A DNA stretch of 6,317 nt from NCBI GenBank assembly GCA_025352305.1, contig JANXTQ010000271.1, positions 1 through 6,317 of the forward strand, read 5' to 3'. A program made the position numbers and the translations under genes. Below the pieces are notes generated by a model. That model ran no database searches. It saw nothing but the letters and a program-made list of their open reading frames with translations, and was not told the DNA's origin. Origin of the DNA: Actinomycetes bacterium (GTDB lineage: Bacteria; Actinomycetota; Acidimicrobiia; Acidimicrobiales; RAAP-2). Shown here piece after piece: positions 1 through 6,317 of the stretch. Position 1 is the first letter of the stretch. The number at the start of each line of letters is the position of its first letter.

Positions 1-921
1 CCGGTGTCGGACAACTCGGCCGGAGTGGCCGAAATGGCCGGTGAGTTCGAAGGTGAGACCCAGCGCATTTTGGTGAGCCTCGACGCCGTTGGAAACACCA
101 CCAAGGCCATTACTAAGGGTGTCGCCATTGGTTCGGCGGTCATTGCCTCGGTAGCGCTGTTCGCCTCGTTCATTGAGACCGCGGGCAGTCAGCTCGGTGG
201 GGCCTTTGCCACTAATCCGTTCCAGAACATTCAGATCAACGTCGTTCAGCCGAAGATCTTTATTGGACTGCTCATTGGTGGATCGGTCGCCTTCTTGTTC
301 TCCGCACTCGCGATTCGTGCGGTCGGTCGAACCGCGGGAACCGTTGTCCAAGAAGTACGTCGCCAGTTCCGCGAGCACCCGGGAATCATGGACTACACCG
401 AAAAGCCCGAGTACGGCCGCGTCATTGCGATCTGCACCACGGCTTCACAGCGCGAGCTCGTCACTCCGGCGCTGCTCGCGATCGTGACTCCGGTGATTGT
501 TGGCTTCGGTCTCGGATACCTCGCGCTCGGCGGATTCCTCGTCGCCGCGATCTTGACCGGTCAGCTCATGGCGAACTTTCTCTCCAACGCCGGTGGTGCG
601 TGGGACAACGCCAAGAAGTACATCGAAGACGGTCACGAAGGTGGCAAGGGCTCTGAAGCCCACAAGGCCGCCGTCATTGGTGACACCGTGGGAGACCCCT
701 TCAAGGACACCGCGGGCCCGGCCCTTAACCCGCTCATCAAGGTGATGAACCTGGTGAGTTTGCTGGTGCTGCCGGCGATCATCACCCAGCAACACCACAC
801 CGCGATTCGCCTCTCCATCGCGGGCGCGGGCGTTGTAGTGCTCGGCGCGGCCATCATGTTCTCCAAGCGGGCCACGGGCTCATTGGACGACGTCTCGGCC
901 CCGGCGGTTGCCGTTAAGTAG
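1..921 (+). CDS. hppA: Membrane-bound proton-translocating pyrophosphatase, C-terminal part (5' truncated)
   Basis: This integral membrane enzyme hydrolyses pyrophosphate and couples it to H+ export. The reading frame is open from base 1 (CCG GTG TCG...), so the gene begins upstream. The GTG at 4 is internal, because S-D-N-S-A-G-x-A-E-M is a mid-protein motif of the family. About 306 residues are visible; full proteins are usually about 700-800. Counting from codon 1, I see D-A-V-G-N-T-T-K at 28-35, G-G-A-W-D-N-A-K-K-Y at 198-207, and G-D-T-V-G-D-P-F-K-D-T-A-G-P from 227, all signature segments of the cytoplasmic PPi site. Hydrophobic segments lie at about 41-58, 84-105, 153-195 (probably two spans), 243-262 and 268-288. 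Lys35 and Thr38 (K-x-x-T) mark the K+-independent subfamily, which pumps protons; K+-dependent enzymes have Ala and Gly there. The stop is TAG at 919, followed by a strong hairpin. Family assignment is very secure. Confidence 0.97.
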   Translation, partial: PVSDNSAGVAEMAGEFEGETQRILVSLDAVGNTTKAITKGVAIGSAVIASVALFASFIETAGSQLGGAFATNPFQNIQINVVQPKIFIGLLIGGSVAFLFSALAIRAVGRTAGTVVQEVRRQFREHPGIMDYTEKPEYGRVIAICTTASQRELVTPALLAIVTPVIVGFGLGYLALGGFLVAAILTGQLMANFLSNAGGAWDNAKKYIEDGHEGGKGSEAHKAAVIGDTVGDPFKDTAGPALNPLIKVMNLVSLLVLPAIITQQHHTAIRLSIAGAGVVVLGAAIMFSKRATGSLDDVSAPAVAVK

Positions 922-943
922 TGCAGAGTTGACGTACGGCTGT

Positions 944-980
944 GGGGGTGGGTCCGCTCAGGACCCGCCCCCTCGCTAGT
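944..980 (+). terminator. Hairpin terminator after hppA
   Basis: Bases 944-955 (GGGGGTGGGTCC) pair with 961-972 (GGACCCGCCCCC) to give a 12-bp GC-rich stem with one T-G wobble and a 5-nt loop (GCTCA). The stem lies 22 nt after the hppA stop. The following sequence (TCGCTAGTTT) is only mildly T-rich, as is common for terminators in high-GC Actinobacteria, so efficiency cannot be judged. It separates hppA from topA. Confidence 0.75.
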
Positions 981-1043
981 TTGTGGGCGAGTGAGAGACC
1001 TCGACGCAACGAAGTGATAACGACGACGGCAGCGACCGTTGTG

Positions 1044-1051
1044 AAAGGTGG
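1044..1051 (+). promoter_or_regulatory. Shine-Dalgarno site deciding the topA start
   Basis: AAAGGTGG resembles the AAGGAGG consensus and ends 5 nt before the GTG at 1057. Two other in-frame GTG codons, at 1048 and 1051, overlap this motif, so they could not use it. The rest of the gap between hppA and topA (973-1043) shows no convincing -35/-10 pair; GATAAC at 1016-1021 is only a weak -10 candidate. Confidence 0.65.
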
Positions 1052-1056
1052 TGGTA

Positions 1057-3825
1057 GTGGCACGAGCATTAGTGATTGTTGAGTCGGTGGCCAAGGCCAC
1101 CCGAATTCAAAGCATGCTCGGACCGAACTACATCGTGCGGCCCTCGATTGGCCACATTCGCGACCTGCCCAGTACGGCGAGTGAAATACCCGCGTCCATC
1201 AAGGGCGAAAAGTGGGCGCGCCTCGGAATTAACGTCAACGACCACTTCAAGGCCGTCTACGTGGTCTCGGCCGATCGAAAAAAGGTCGTCGCGGAACTGA
1301 AGGCGTCGCTCAAAGAGGTCGACGAGCTCTACCTCGCCACCGACGAAGACCGTGAAGGCGAAGCGATTGCCTGGCACCTCCAAGAGGTCCTGAACCCCAA
1401 GGTCCCGGTCAAGCGCATGGTCTTTCACGAGATCACCCCCGAGGCCATTCAGCGCGCCGTCAACGACACTCGCGACCTCGACACCCGCCTCGTCGACGCT
1501 CAAGAGGGCCGCCGCTTTCTCGATCGTCTCGTGGGATACGAAGTCTCTCCCGTGCTGTGGCGCGCCGTTGACAAGGCGCGCTCGGCCGGTCGCGTGCAGT
1601 CCGTCGCGATTCGACTCGTCTGTGAGCGCGAACGCGAGCGAATGAAGTTCGTCTCCGCCGGATGGTTCGACGTTGAAGCACAGGTGTCCGCGCCGGGGGG
1701 AACTTTTGTCGCGACCCTGGACTCGATTGACGCAGTGAGTTTGGCCAGTGGCAAGAACTTTGACGCGGCGGGGGTCCTTGACGCCAAGTCGTCTGCGGCG
1801 GTGCTCGGAGAAGCCGACGCACTCGCGGTCGCTGAGGCACTGAGTGGTGCGACCTTGACGATTGATTCGATTGTTTCGACTCCGCGTACCCAGCGTCCCC
1901 AACCGCCGTTTATGACCTCGTCGTTACAGATCGAAGCCAGTCGCAAACTGCGTTTTGATCCCGAGCGCACCATGCGCGCGGCCCAGCGGCTCTACGAGCA
2001 GGGTTGGATCACCTACATGCGTACGGACTCAACAACGTTGTCCGACGAAGCGCTGCGCGCCGCTCGTAGCCAGGCCGCCTCGATGTTCGGAGACGACTAC
2101 GTGGCCGACGCGCCGCGCCGTTACGACCGCAAAGTAAAAAACGCTCAAGAGGCGCACGAAGCAATTCGTCCGGCCGGCGAACGCTTTAAGACCCTCGATG
2201 AAGCTCACGGCTCACTCAATGGCGATGAACTCGCCGTCTACGACCTCGTTTGGAAGCGCACGATTGCCTCTCAGATGGTGGACTCGCGTCTCACCCAGGA
2301 CCGCGTTCGCTTGAGTGGCACGTTGGCCGTATCGGGTGAGAGTCGCGCGTTGACTCTCTCGGCGAGTGGACTGCGCATTGAGTTTCCCGGCTTTCGTCGC
2401 GCGTACGTGGAAGGAACCGACGACCCCGAAGCCGAGCTGGCCGATCAGGAGCGCATCTTGCCCCCGCTCGTCACCGGCGAGTCCGTTACGGCGACGAGCG
2501 CGGAAGCAAAGGGTCACGAAACCAAGCCGCCGGACCGTTTCAGTGAAGCCACGTTGATTAAGAAGTTGGAGGACCTCGGTATTGGTCGTCCGTCCACTTA
2601 CGCAAGCGTCATGAAGACGATTGATCGACGGGGCTACGTCTGGAAAAAGGGCAAAGCCCTCGTGCCGGCGTTTCGCGCCTTCGCCGTGGTCAACCTGCTC
2701 GTGAAGTACTTCTCGGACCTCGTGGACTATCAGTTCACGGCGGACATGGAAGACGAGTTGGACCAGATCGCCAAGGGTGAGGCGGACCTCGAGCCGTGGC
2801 TACACCGTTTCTACTTCGGCGATGCGAATGCGACGACCGAGTTTCGCCGTCAGGGTTTAAACCGCGCCACGACTGAACAGCGCGACCTCGACTTCGCGGC
2901 CATTAACTCCATTGAACTGGGCGTCGCGCCCGACGGCAACAACGTGGTGGTGCGCTCCGGTCGCTACGGGCCCTATCTCATGCACGGCGAGGACCGCGTG
3001 TCAATTCCCGAGGCGACGGAACCGGACTCACTAACCGTCGCTCACGCCTTGGAACTACTCGCCGCTCCGAGCAACGACCGTGTTTTAGGCGCGGACCCCG
3101 CGACGGGCATCGACGTGCTGTTAAAGGCCGGCCGCTACGGACCGTACGTGCAACTCGGCGAGATGCTGAACCCTAAAGACAAACCGAAAACCGCCTCGTT
3201 GCTCAGCACCATGAGCCCCGAATCAGTCACGTTGAGTGACGCGCTGCAGTTGTTGTCGTTGCCGAGAGAGGTCGGTCGTCACCCCGAGGACAACGAAGCG
3301 GTACTCGCGCAAAACGGCCGTTACGGGCCGTATCTGACGTGGGGCAAAGAGACGCGTTCACTCGACGATGAAGCCGCCATATTCACAATTCAGCTCGACG
3401 CCGCTCTTGGTTTGTTGGCCCAACCTAAGGCCCGCGGTCGCCGCGCCGCCGCGGGGCCGCTGCGCGAACTCGGCGAAGACCCGACGTCTAAGCGACAGAT
3501 TGTTGTTCGCACCGGTCGATTCGGAATTTACGTGACCGACGGCGAAGTAAATGCGACGCTGCGACTGGGTGACACGCCCGAAACTCTCACGCTCGATCGT
3601 GCGGGAGAGTTACTCGCGGAGCGACGCAACGCGGAACCGTCCACGCGACGTCCCGTGAAGAAAGCTGCCAAAAAGGTAGCTAAGAAGACCGCCAAAACGT
3701 CGAAGAAGTCGGTAGCTAAAAAGAAGGCACCCACCGCGGGAGCACAAAAACGCGCGGCAACGAAAGTGACTGCGGCGAAAAATGCCTCGCTCGCCGCGCG
3801 CGTGGACGCTGCGGACGAGTTCTAG
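1057..3825 (+). CDS. topA: DNA topoisomerase I (type IA, omega protein)
   Basis: TopA relaxes negatively supercoiled DNA by Mg2+-dependent cleavage of one strand, forming a 5'-phosphotyrosine intermediate. I choose GTG 1057 (922 aa; actinobacterial TopA is typically about 930) because the SD site precedes it and the protein then begins M-A-R-A-L-V-I-V-E-S, as the family does. The TOPRIM domain has Glu9, Lys13 and the acidic D-E-D-R-E at 96-100. S-A-G-R-V-Q-S-V-A follows near 180. The catalytic Tyr320 sits in I-T-Y-M-R-T-D-S-T, and N-A-Q-E-A-H-E-A-I-R-P and G-I-G-R-P-S-T-Y-A are present. The C-terminal part has no Cys zinc fingers. Instead it has four repeats centred on GRYGPYL (635), GRYGPYV (692), GRYGPYL (754) and GRFGIYV (820), then a Lys/Ala-rich tail from about 868, probably DNA-binding. 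Val11 replaces the usual Pro of V-E-S-P. The stop TAG overlaps the tmk start by one base. Confidence 0.98.
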   Translation: MARALVIVESVAKATRIQSMLGPNYIVRPSIGHIRDLPSTASEIPASIKGEKWARLGINVNDHFKAVYVVSADRKKVVAELKASLKEVDELYLATDEDREGEAIAWHLQEVLNPKVPVKRMVFHEITPEAIQRAVNDTRDLDTRLVDAQEGRRFLDRLVGYEVSPVLWRAVDKARSAGRVQSVAIRLVCERERERMKFVSAGWFDVEAQVSAPGGTFVATLDSIDAVSLASGKNFDAAGVLDAKSSAAVLGEADALAVAEALSGATLTIDSIVSTPRTQRPQPPFMTSSLQIEASRKLRFDPERTMRAAQRLYEQGWITYMRTDSTTLSDEALRAARSQAASMFGDDYVADAPRRYDRKVKNAQEAHEAIRPAGERFKTLDEAHGSLNGDELAVYDLVWKRTIASQMVDSRLTQDRVRLSGTLAVSGESRALTLSASGLRIEFPGFRRAYVEGTDDPEAELADQERILPPLVTGESVTATSAEAKGHETKPPDRFSEATLIKKLEDLGIGRPSTYASVMKTIDRRGYVWKKGKALVPAFRAFAVVNLLVKYFSDLVDYQFTADMEDELDQIAKGEADLEPWLHRFYFGDANATTEFRRQGLNRATTEQRDLDFAAINSIELGVAPDGNNVVVRSGRYGPYLMHGEDRVSIPEATEPDSLTVAHALELLAAPSNDRVLGADPATGIDVLLKAGRYGPYVQLGEMLNPKDKPKTASLLSTMSPESVTLSDALQLLSLPREVGRHPEDNEAVLAQNGRYGPYLTWGKETRSLDDEAAIFTIQLDAALGLLAQPKARGRRAAAGPLRELGEDPTSKRQIVVRTGRFGIYVTDGEVNATLRLGDTPETLTLDRAGELLAERRNAEPSTRRPVKKAAKKVAKKTAKTSKKSVAKKKAPTAGAQKRAATKVTAAKNASLAARVDAADEF
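3646..3780 (+). other. Lysine/alanine-rich C-terminal tail of TopA
   Basis: The segment encodes a run dominated by K-K-A-A-K-K-V-A-K-K type spacing, ending near the C-terminal acidic D-A-A-D-E-F. Low-complexity basic tails of this kind occur in actinobacterial TopA and resemble the tails of mycobacterial HU and histone H1. In that family they are known to promote DNA binding and strand passage. The base composition here is locally A-rich (AAG/AAA codons) compared with the rest of the gene. Confidence 0.8.
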
Positions 3826-4433
3826 TGACGCGCGGGATTTTTCTCGCCTTCGAGGGAATTGACGCGAGCGGTAAGTCCACTCAAGCGCGACGCGTCGCCG
3901 CCGAGCACGATGCGCTGCTCACCTTTGAACCCGGAGACACCGCACTCGGAGCGCAGCTGCGTATCGGGCTGCTCGATGCGCGAACGACCATGTCACCGTC
4001 CAGTGAAGCGTTGTTCATGTTGGCCGACCGGGCCCATCACATCTCGAGCGTTATTGAACCGGCGCTGCTCGCTGGTCGCCACGTGGTTTCGGACCGTTTT
4101 CTCGCGTCGACGTTGGCCTATCAGGGCTACGGACGCGGCGTGGACCTGGATCTGTTGGAGAGTGCGACGCGCCTCGCGGTGAGCGACTGTCGCCCGGACC
4201 TGACAATTTTGTTGGACCTACCCGTTGAGGTAGCAGCGACGCGCCGAGCTCGTTCGGCGCGGGACCGCTTCGAGTCCTCGGACGACGAGTTTCACATTCG
4301 AGTTCGCGACGGCTTCTTGAGCCTCGCTCGTCAGGATCCATCGAACTGGCTCGTAGTCGACGCGACACTGAGCCAGTCCGACGTGGCCCAGCGCATCGAC
4401 GACGGTCTGCAGCGATTTGCGTGGACATCGTGA
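3825..4433 (+). CDS. tmk: Thymidylate kinase (dTMP kinase)
   Basis: Tmk phosphorylates dTMP to dTDP with ATP in the cytoplasm, the last specific step of dTTP synthesis. The product of 202 aa is normal for the family (about 200-215). Seen motifs: P-loop F-E-G-I-D-A-S-G-K-S-T at 9-19 with Lys17; the D-R-F (DRX) motif at 90-92 followed by L-A-Y-Q-G-Y-G-R-G; and an arginine-rich LID at 140-150 (R-R-A-R-S-A-R-D-R-F-E) followed by F-H-x-R-V-R. The P-loop has no extra basic residue while the LID does, which fits the bacterial type II class. The usual T-R-E-P-G-G-T reads T-F-E-P-G-D-T here. The GTG start overlaps the topA stop (TAGTG) and only a weak GGACGAG lies upstream, suggesting translation coupled to topA. 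Assignment is secure. Confidence 0.96.
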   Translation: MTRGIFLAFEGIDASGKSTQARRVAAEHDALLTFEPGDTALGAQLRIGLLDARTTMSPSSEALFMLADRAHHISSVIEPALLAGRHVVSDRFLASTLAYQGYGRGVDLDLLESATRLAVSDCRPDLTILLDLPVEVAATRRARSARDRFESSDDEFHIRVRDGFLSLARQDPSNWLVVDATLSQSDVAQRIDDGLQRFAWTS

Positions 4434-5506
4434 GTGACGTTTTTGATTCACTGCTCGGTCAGGATCGAGCCGTCCACGCGATGCGCCACTACGCGCAGAG
4501 CCCCGTGCACGCGTACCTCTTTACGGGGCCAGCCGGTTCGGGTATCCACGAAGCGCTGGTCGCATTTTCGGCCGCTTTGCAGTGTGTTCGACACGGCTGT
4601 GGCGAATGCGAGTCCTGTCGTCTCACCCTCGGTGAAGCTGACAGCGACGTCACCTACGTTGATCGAAAGGGAGTTTCGTGGTCCGTTGATGAGTTTGGCG
4701 AAGCGGAGCGGATCTCTCGGCGCGTCCCGCTCGGCAGCGCCCATCAAATTGTGATCATCGAGAACGTTGAGTTGGCCGGCGCGTCGGTCGCCAAACTGCT
4801 GAAAATCTTGGAAGAGCCACCGCGACGCACCATCTTCTTGCTGAGCGCCGAATCACTCAACGACACACTGGCCACGGTGTCCTCTCGGTGTATTGAAGTG
4901 CCCTTTAGCCCACTTAGCGACGAGGTGATTTCGAACTACCTCGTCGCGCAAAATTTTGACGTTCTTTCCGCACGAGCCGCCGCCGCGGCGTCGGGTGGAG
5001 ATCTTCGTCGCGCGCAGGTACTCGTTCGCGACCGAGCTCTCGCCGTGCGCATTGCTACGTGGCAGTCAGTGCCGGAAAACCTTGACTCGATAAATGCTCA
5101 CAACTGCGCGCTCGCTCTCGAGATCATTGCGATGGTCGATGAAGCAATGGAGCCACTCGTTGCACTGCAGGCGGAGGAACTAGAACGCCTGAACGCCAAC
5201 GCCAAGGCAATGGGTCGTCGAGCACTCACCGGTCGAAAAGAAATAGAGGCACGTTTTCGACGCGAGCAACGTCGATTTCGTTCTGAGGACCTGCGCTTTG
5301 GTCTCAGCGCACTCACCCACGCTTACCGCGCACGCCTGGTGGATGGTCTAGAAGCCCTGGACGACGGGGACCGACGCTCACGATCGGTCGTCACGGGGGC
5401 CATTGCTTCGATTGAACTCATCGACGCCGCGTCGCGATCACTGAGCGCCAACGTGGACGAGCAGTTAGTTCTGACGAATCTTTTGCTGTCGCTCGCTCGC
5501 TCGTAA
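4430..5506 (+). CDS. holB: DNA polymerase III subunit delta'
   Basis: Delta' is the stator subunit of the clamp loader that places the beta clamp on DNA. I choose GTG 4430 (358 aa): it overlaps the tmk stop as GTGA and gives M-S-D-V-F-D-S-L-L-G-Q, the typical start. GTG 4421 would add only three residues and has no SD. The AAA+ fold is recognisable: L-L-G-Q-D at 8-12, the degenerate P-loop G-P-A-G-S-G-I-H at 33-40, zinc-module cysteines 52, 57, 60 and 63, L-K-I-L-E-E-P-P at 124-131, and S-R-C at 152-154, the arginine-finger motif. A basic segment rich in Arg/Glu (263-290) follows. The collar end N-V-D-E-Q-L-V-L-T-N-L-L-L completes it. Ile39 replaces the Walker A lysine and E-N-V-E replaces Walker B D-E-x-x, so this subunit probably does not hydrolyse ATP. 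A dnaX gamma/tau identity is less likely for that reason. Confidence 0.94.
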   Translation: MSDVFDSLLGQDRAVHAMRHYAQSPVHAYLFTGPAGSGIHEALVAFSAALQCVRHGCGECESCRLTLGEADSDVTYVDRKGVSWSVDEFGEAERISRRVPLGSAHQIVIIENVELAGASVAKLLKILEEPPRRTIFLLSAESLNDTLATVSSRCIEVPFSPLSDEVISNYLVAQNFDVLSARAAAAASGGDLRRAQVLVRDRALAVRIATWQSVPENLDSINAHNCALALEIIAMVDEAMEPLVALQAEELERLNANAKAMGRRALTGRKEIEARFRREQRRFRSEDLRFGLSALTHAYRARLVDGLEALDDGDRRSRSVVTGAIASIELIDAASRSLSANVDEQLVLTNLLLSLARS

Positions 5507-5513
5507 GGGCGAA

Positions 5514-5541
5514 TTGTTCCGCCAAACTGATCAGATAGAAT
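5514..5541 (+). promoter_or_regulatory. Candidate sigma-70-type promoter for tRNA-Thr
   Basis: TTGTTC (5514-5519) and TAGAAT (5536-5541) are separated by 16 bp; the -10 matches TATAAT at five of six positions, the -35 only at three of six. A start about 7 nt after the -10 would give a leader of roughly four bases before the mature tRNA. Readthrough from holB is an alternative, since no clear terminator lies between 5507 and 5551. Confidence 0.5.
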
Positions 5542-5551
5542 TGATTTTCGC

Positions 5552-5627
<76 letters not shown>

Positions 5628-5630
5628 GAT

Positions 5631-5667
5631 CGGCCCTAATTTCTAGGTTGCGCCTCTCACCGGGCCG
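5631..5667. terminator. Weak inverted repeat in the convergent tRNA / anti-sigma gap
   Basis: CGGCCC (5631-5636) and GGGCCG (5662-5667) form a perfect 6-bp inverted repeat with a 25-nt loop, inside the 57-bp gap between the tRNA and the stop of the opposite-strand gene. There is no adjacent T-tract on either strand, and a smaller CCTA/TAGG hairpin (5635-5647) competes with it. It could serve as a bidirectional terminator by position, but the evidence is slight. Confidence 0.25.
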
Positions 5668-5684
5668 CCACGAAATCAATGAAG

Positions 5685-6317
5685 TCACACCGAATGAGAC
5701 ATCGCTCCCGTTCCGGTACTGACGTTGGTGTACTTCGAGCCCCATCGTGACGTTTGGCTGTTGGCGTACGTGGTGCCATTGGCTTGACGAAGCGTTATTG
5801 CGCGCACCTGGTTGAGGGGGACCGGCAAATTCGCCCACCAACTCGAACCGGTCGTACTCGTGGCGAAGTTGCCAATTGAGATTCGCGCTCCCCGCTTTGT
5901 AATAAGCGAACAGTTGACCTGCTCGGATTTGGAATCAGCACCTAGTGCCACGACCATCCAGCCGTGCGCTCCGCTTGAGGCGTAGACCGATCCGACGGTT
6001 TGGGCGCCCGAGTAGAACTGACCCTCTAGAACGTGCACGGCACTCGGCGTCGGCGCGGAGTGCGAAGCGCCGACGGCCCAGCCCCCCGCGATGAGGAGAA
6101 CGGCCGCAGCAGCTATTGCCATGATGCGCGGTGTTCGCCGACGCATGCTCGGGACGCGACGAAGCCGTTCTGCTTCAATGCGACTGAGAACCGCCGTTTC
6201 AAATCCGAGCGGTGGCTCCAGCTCCTCGGTAGCTTCACTAATTGAATCGATGGTGCGAACGTATGAGTCCAGTTCTGCACTGCACTGCGCGCACTGCTCG
6301 AGGTGCGTGAGAACCTG
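5685..6317 (-). CDS. Transmembrane zinc-finger anti-sigma factor (N-terminus cut by window end)
   Basis: Such proteins hold an ECF-type sigma factor inactive at the membrane until a signal releases it. The frame is open from 6317 downward, so the gene continues beyond the window; 210 residues are visible. Visible residues 5-12 read H-L-E-Q-C-A-Q-C, the H-x3-C-x2-C zinc motif of anti-sigma domains (zf-HC2/ZAS type). A linker follows (about 20-57), then basic residues and one membrane span at about 65-84 (I-M-A-I-A-A-A-A-V-L-L-I...), which places the zinc end in the cytoplasm. The outer domain of about 125 residues has G-S-V-Y-A-S-S-G-A-H-G-W, N-C-S-L, I-S-I-G-N-F and G-S-S-W-W, a pattern resembling the C-terminal domain of actinobacterial anti-sigma-K-like proteins. 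ATG 6146 is an internal codon: starting there would lose the zinc motif. The cognate sigma gene probably lies beyond 6317; its identity is unknown. Confidence 0.8.
   Translation of the reverse strand, partial: QVLTHLEQCAQCSAELDSYVRTIDSISEATEELEPPLGFETAVLSRIEAERLRRVPSMRRRTPRIMAIAAAAVLLIAGGWAVGASHSAPTPSAVHVLEGQFYSGAQTVGSVYASSGAHGWMVVALGADSKSEQVNCSLITKRGARISIGNFATSTTGSSWWANLPVPLNQVRAITLRQANGTTYANSQTSRWGSKYTNVSTGTGAMSHSV

Noticed and set aside
929..934. TTGACG, a near-perfect -35 hexamer after hppA
   Set aside because: No -10-like hexamer lies 15-19 bp downstream, where the GC-rich terminator stem sits instead.
445..1100. Minus-strand open frames opposite hppA and the topA start
   Set aside because: They run through the hairpin and across two real genes and show no family motif or ribosome-binding site.
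1069..1973. Long minus-strand open frames (up to 277 codons) opposite topA
   Set aside because: They are shadows of a GC-rich gene with clear catalytic motifs on the plus strand; the products show low-complexity Arg-rich composition and no recognisable domain.
5508..5523. GGCG/CGCC inverted repeat after the holB stop as a terminator
   Set aside because: The stem is only 4 bp with an 8-nt loop and no T-tract, and it overlaps the better-supported tRNA promoter.
6033..6245. Plus-strand open frame of 70 codons opposite the anti-sigma gene
   Set aside because: It lies wholly within the minus-strand coding region, whose zinc motif and membrane span are far stronger evidence.

Overview
The window reads as a housekeeping stretch of an actinobacterial chromosome, of moderately high GC (about 60% judged by eye) and densely coding. 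Evidence for Actinobacteria: a TopA without zinc fingers that carries C-terminal GRYGPY-type repeats and a lysine-rich tail; GTG starts on every gene whose start is inside the window; an actinobacterial-style delta' subunit; and a membrane anti-sigma factor with an H-x3-C-x2-C zinc motif. The class Acidimicrobiia is a guess from overall flavour, not a demonstrated assignment.

Layout: (1) 1-921 (+), the C-terminal part of a membrane H+-translocating pyrophosphatase, cut by the window start and followed by a strong 12-bp hairpin at 944-972. (2) 1057-5506 (+), a tightly packed DNA-metabolism operon: topA, tmk and holB, joined by a 1-nt overlap (TAGTG) and a 3-nt overlap inside GTGA. (3) 5552-5627 (+), tRNA-Thr(CGU), with a plausible promoter of its own just upstream. 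(4) 5685-6317 (-), a convergent transmembrane anti-sigma factor, cut at its N-terminus by the window end. Its cognate sigma factor would be expected beyond 6317.

TopA relaxes negative supercoils, Tmk makes dTDP for DNA synthesis, and HolB is part of the clamp loader, so the operon supplies replication and topology functions. The pyrophosphatase hydrolyses the PPi released by polymerisation and by tRNA charging, but the terminator-like hairpin argues that it is a separate transcription unit.

I found no mobile element, CRISPR array, phage gene or unfamiliar multi-gene system. Observations worth a second look are residue-level variants (TopA TOPRIM Pro to Val, Tmk F-E-P-G-D, delta' without its Walker A lysine), start-site corrections, and an anti-sigma gene whose zinc motif lies upstream of its first internal ATG. 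No stretch over 300 bases lacks a gene.
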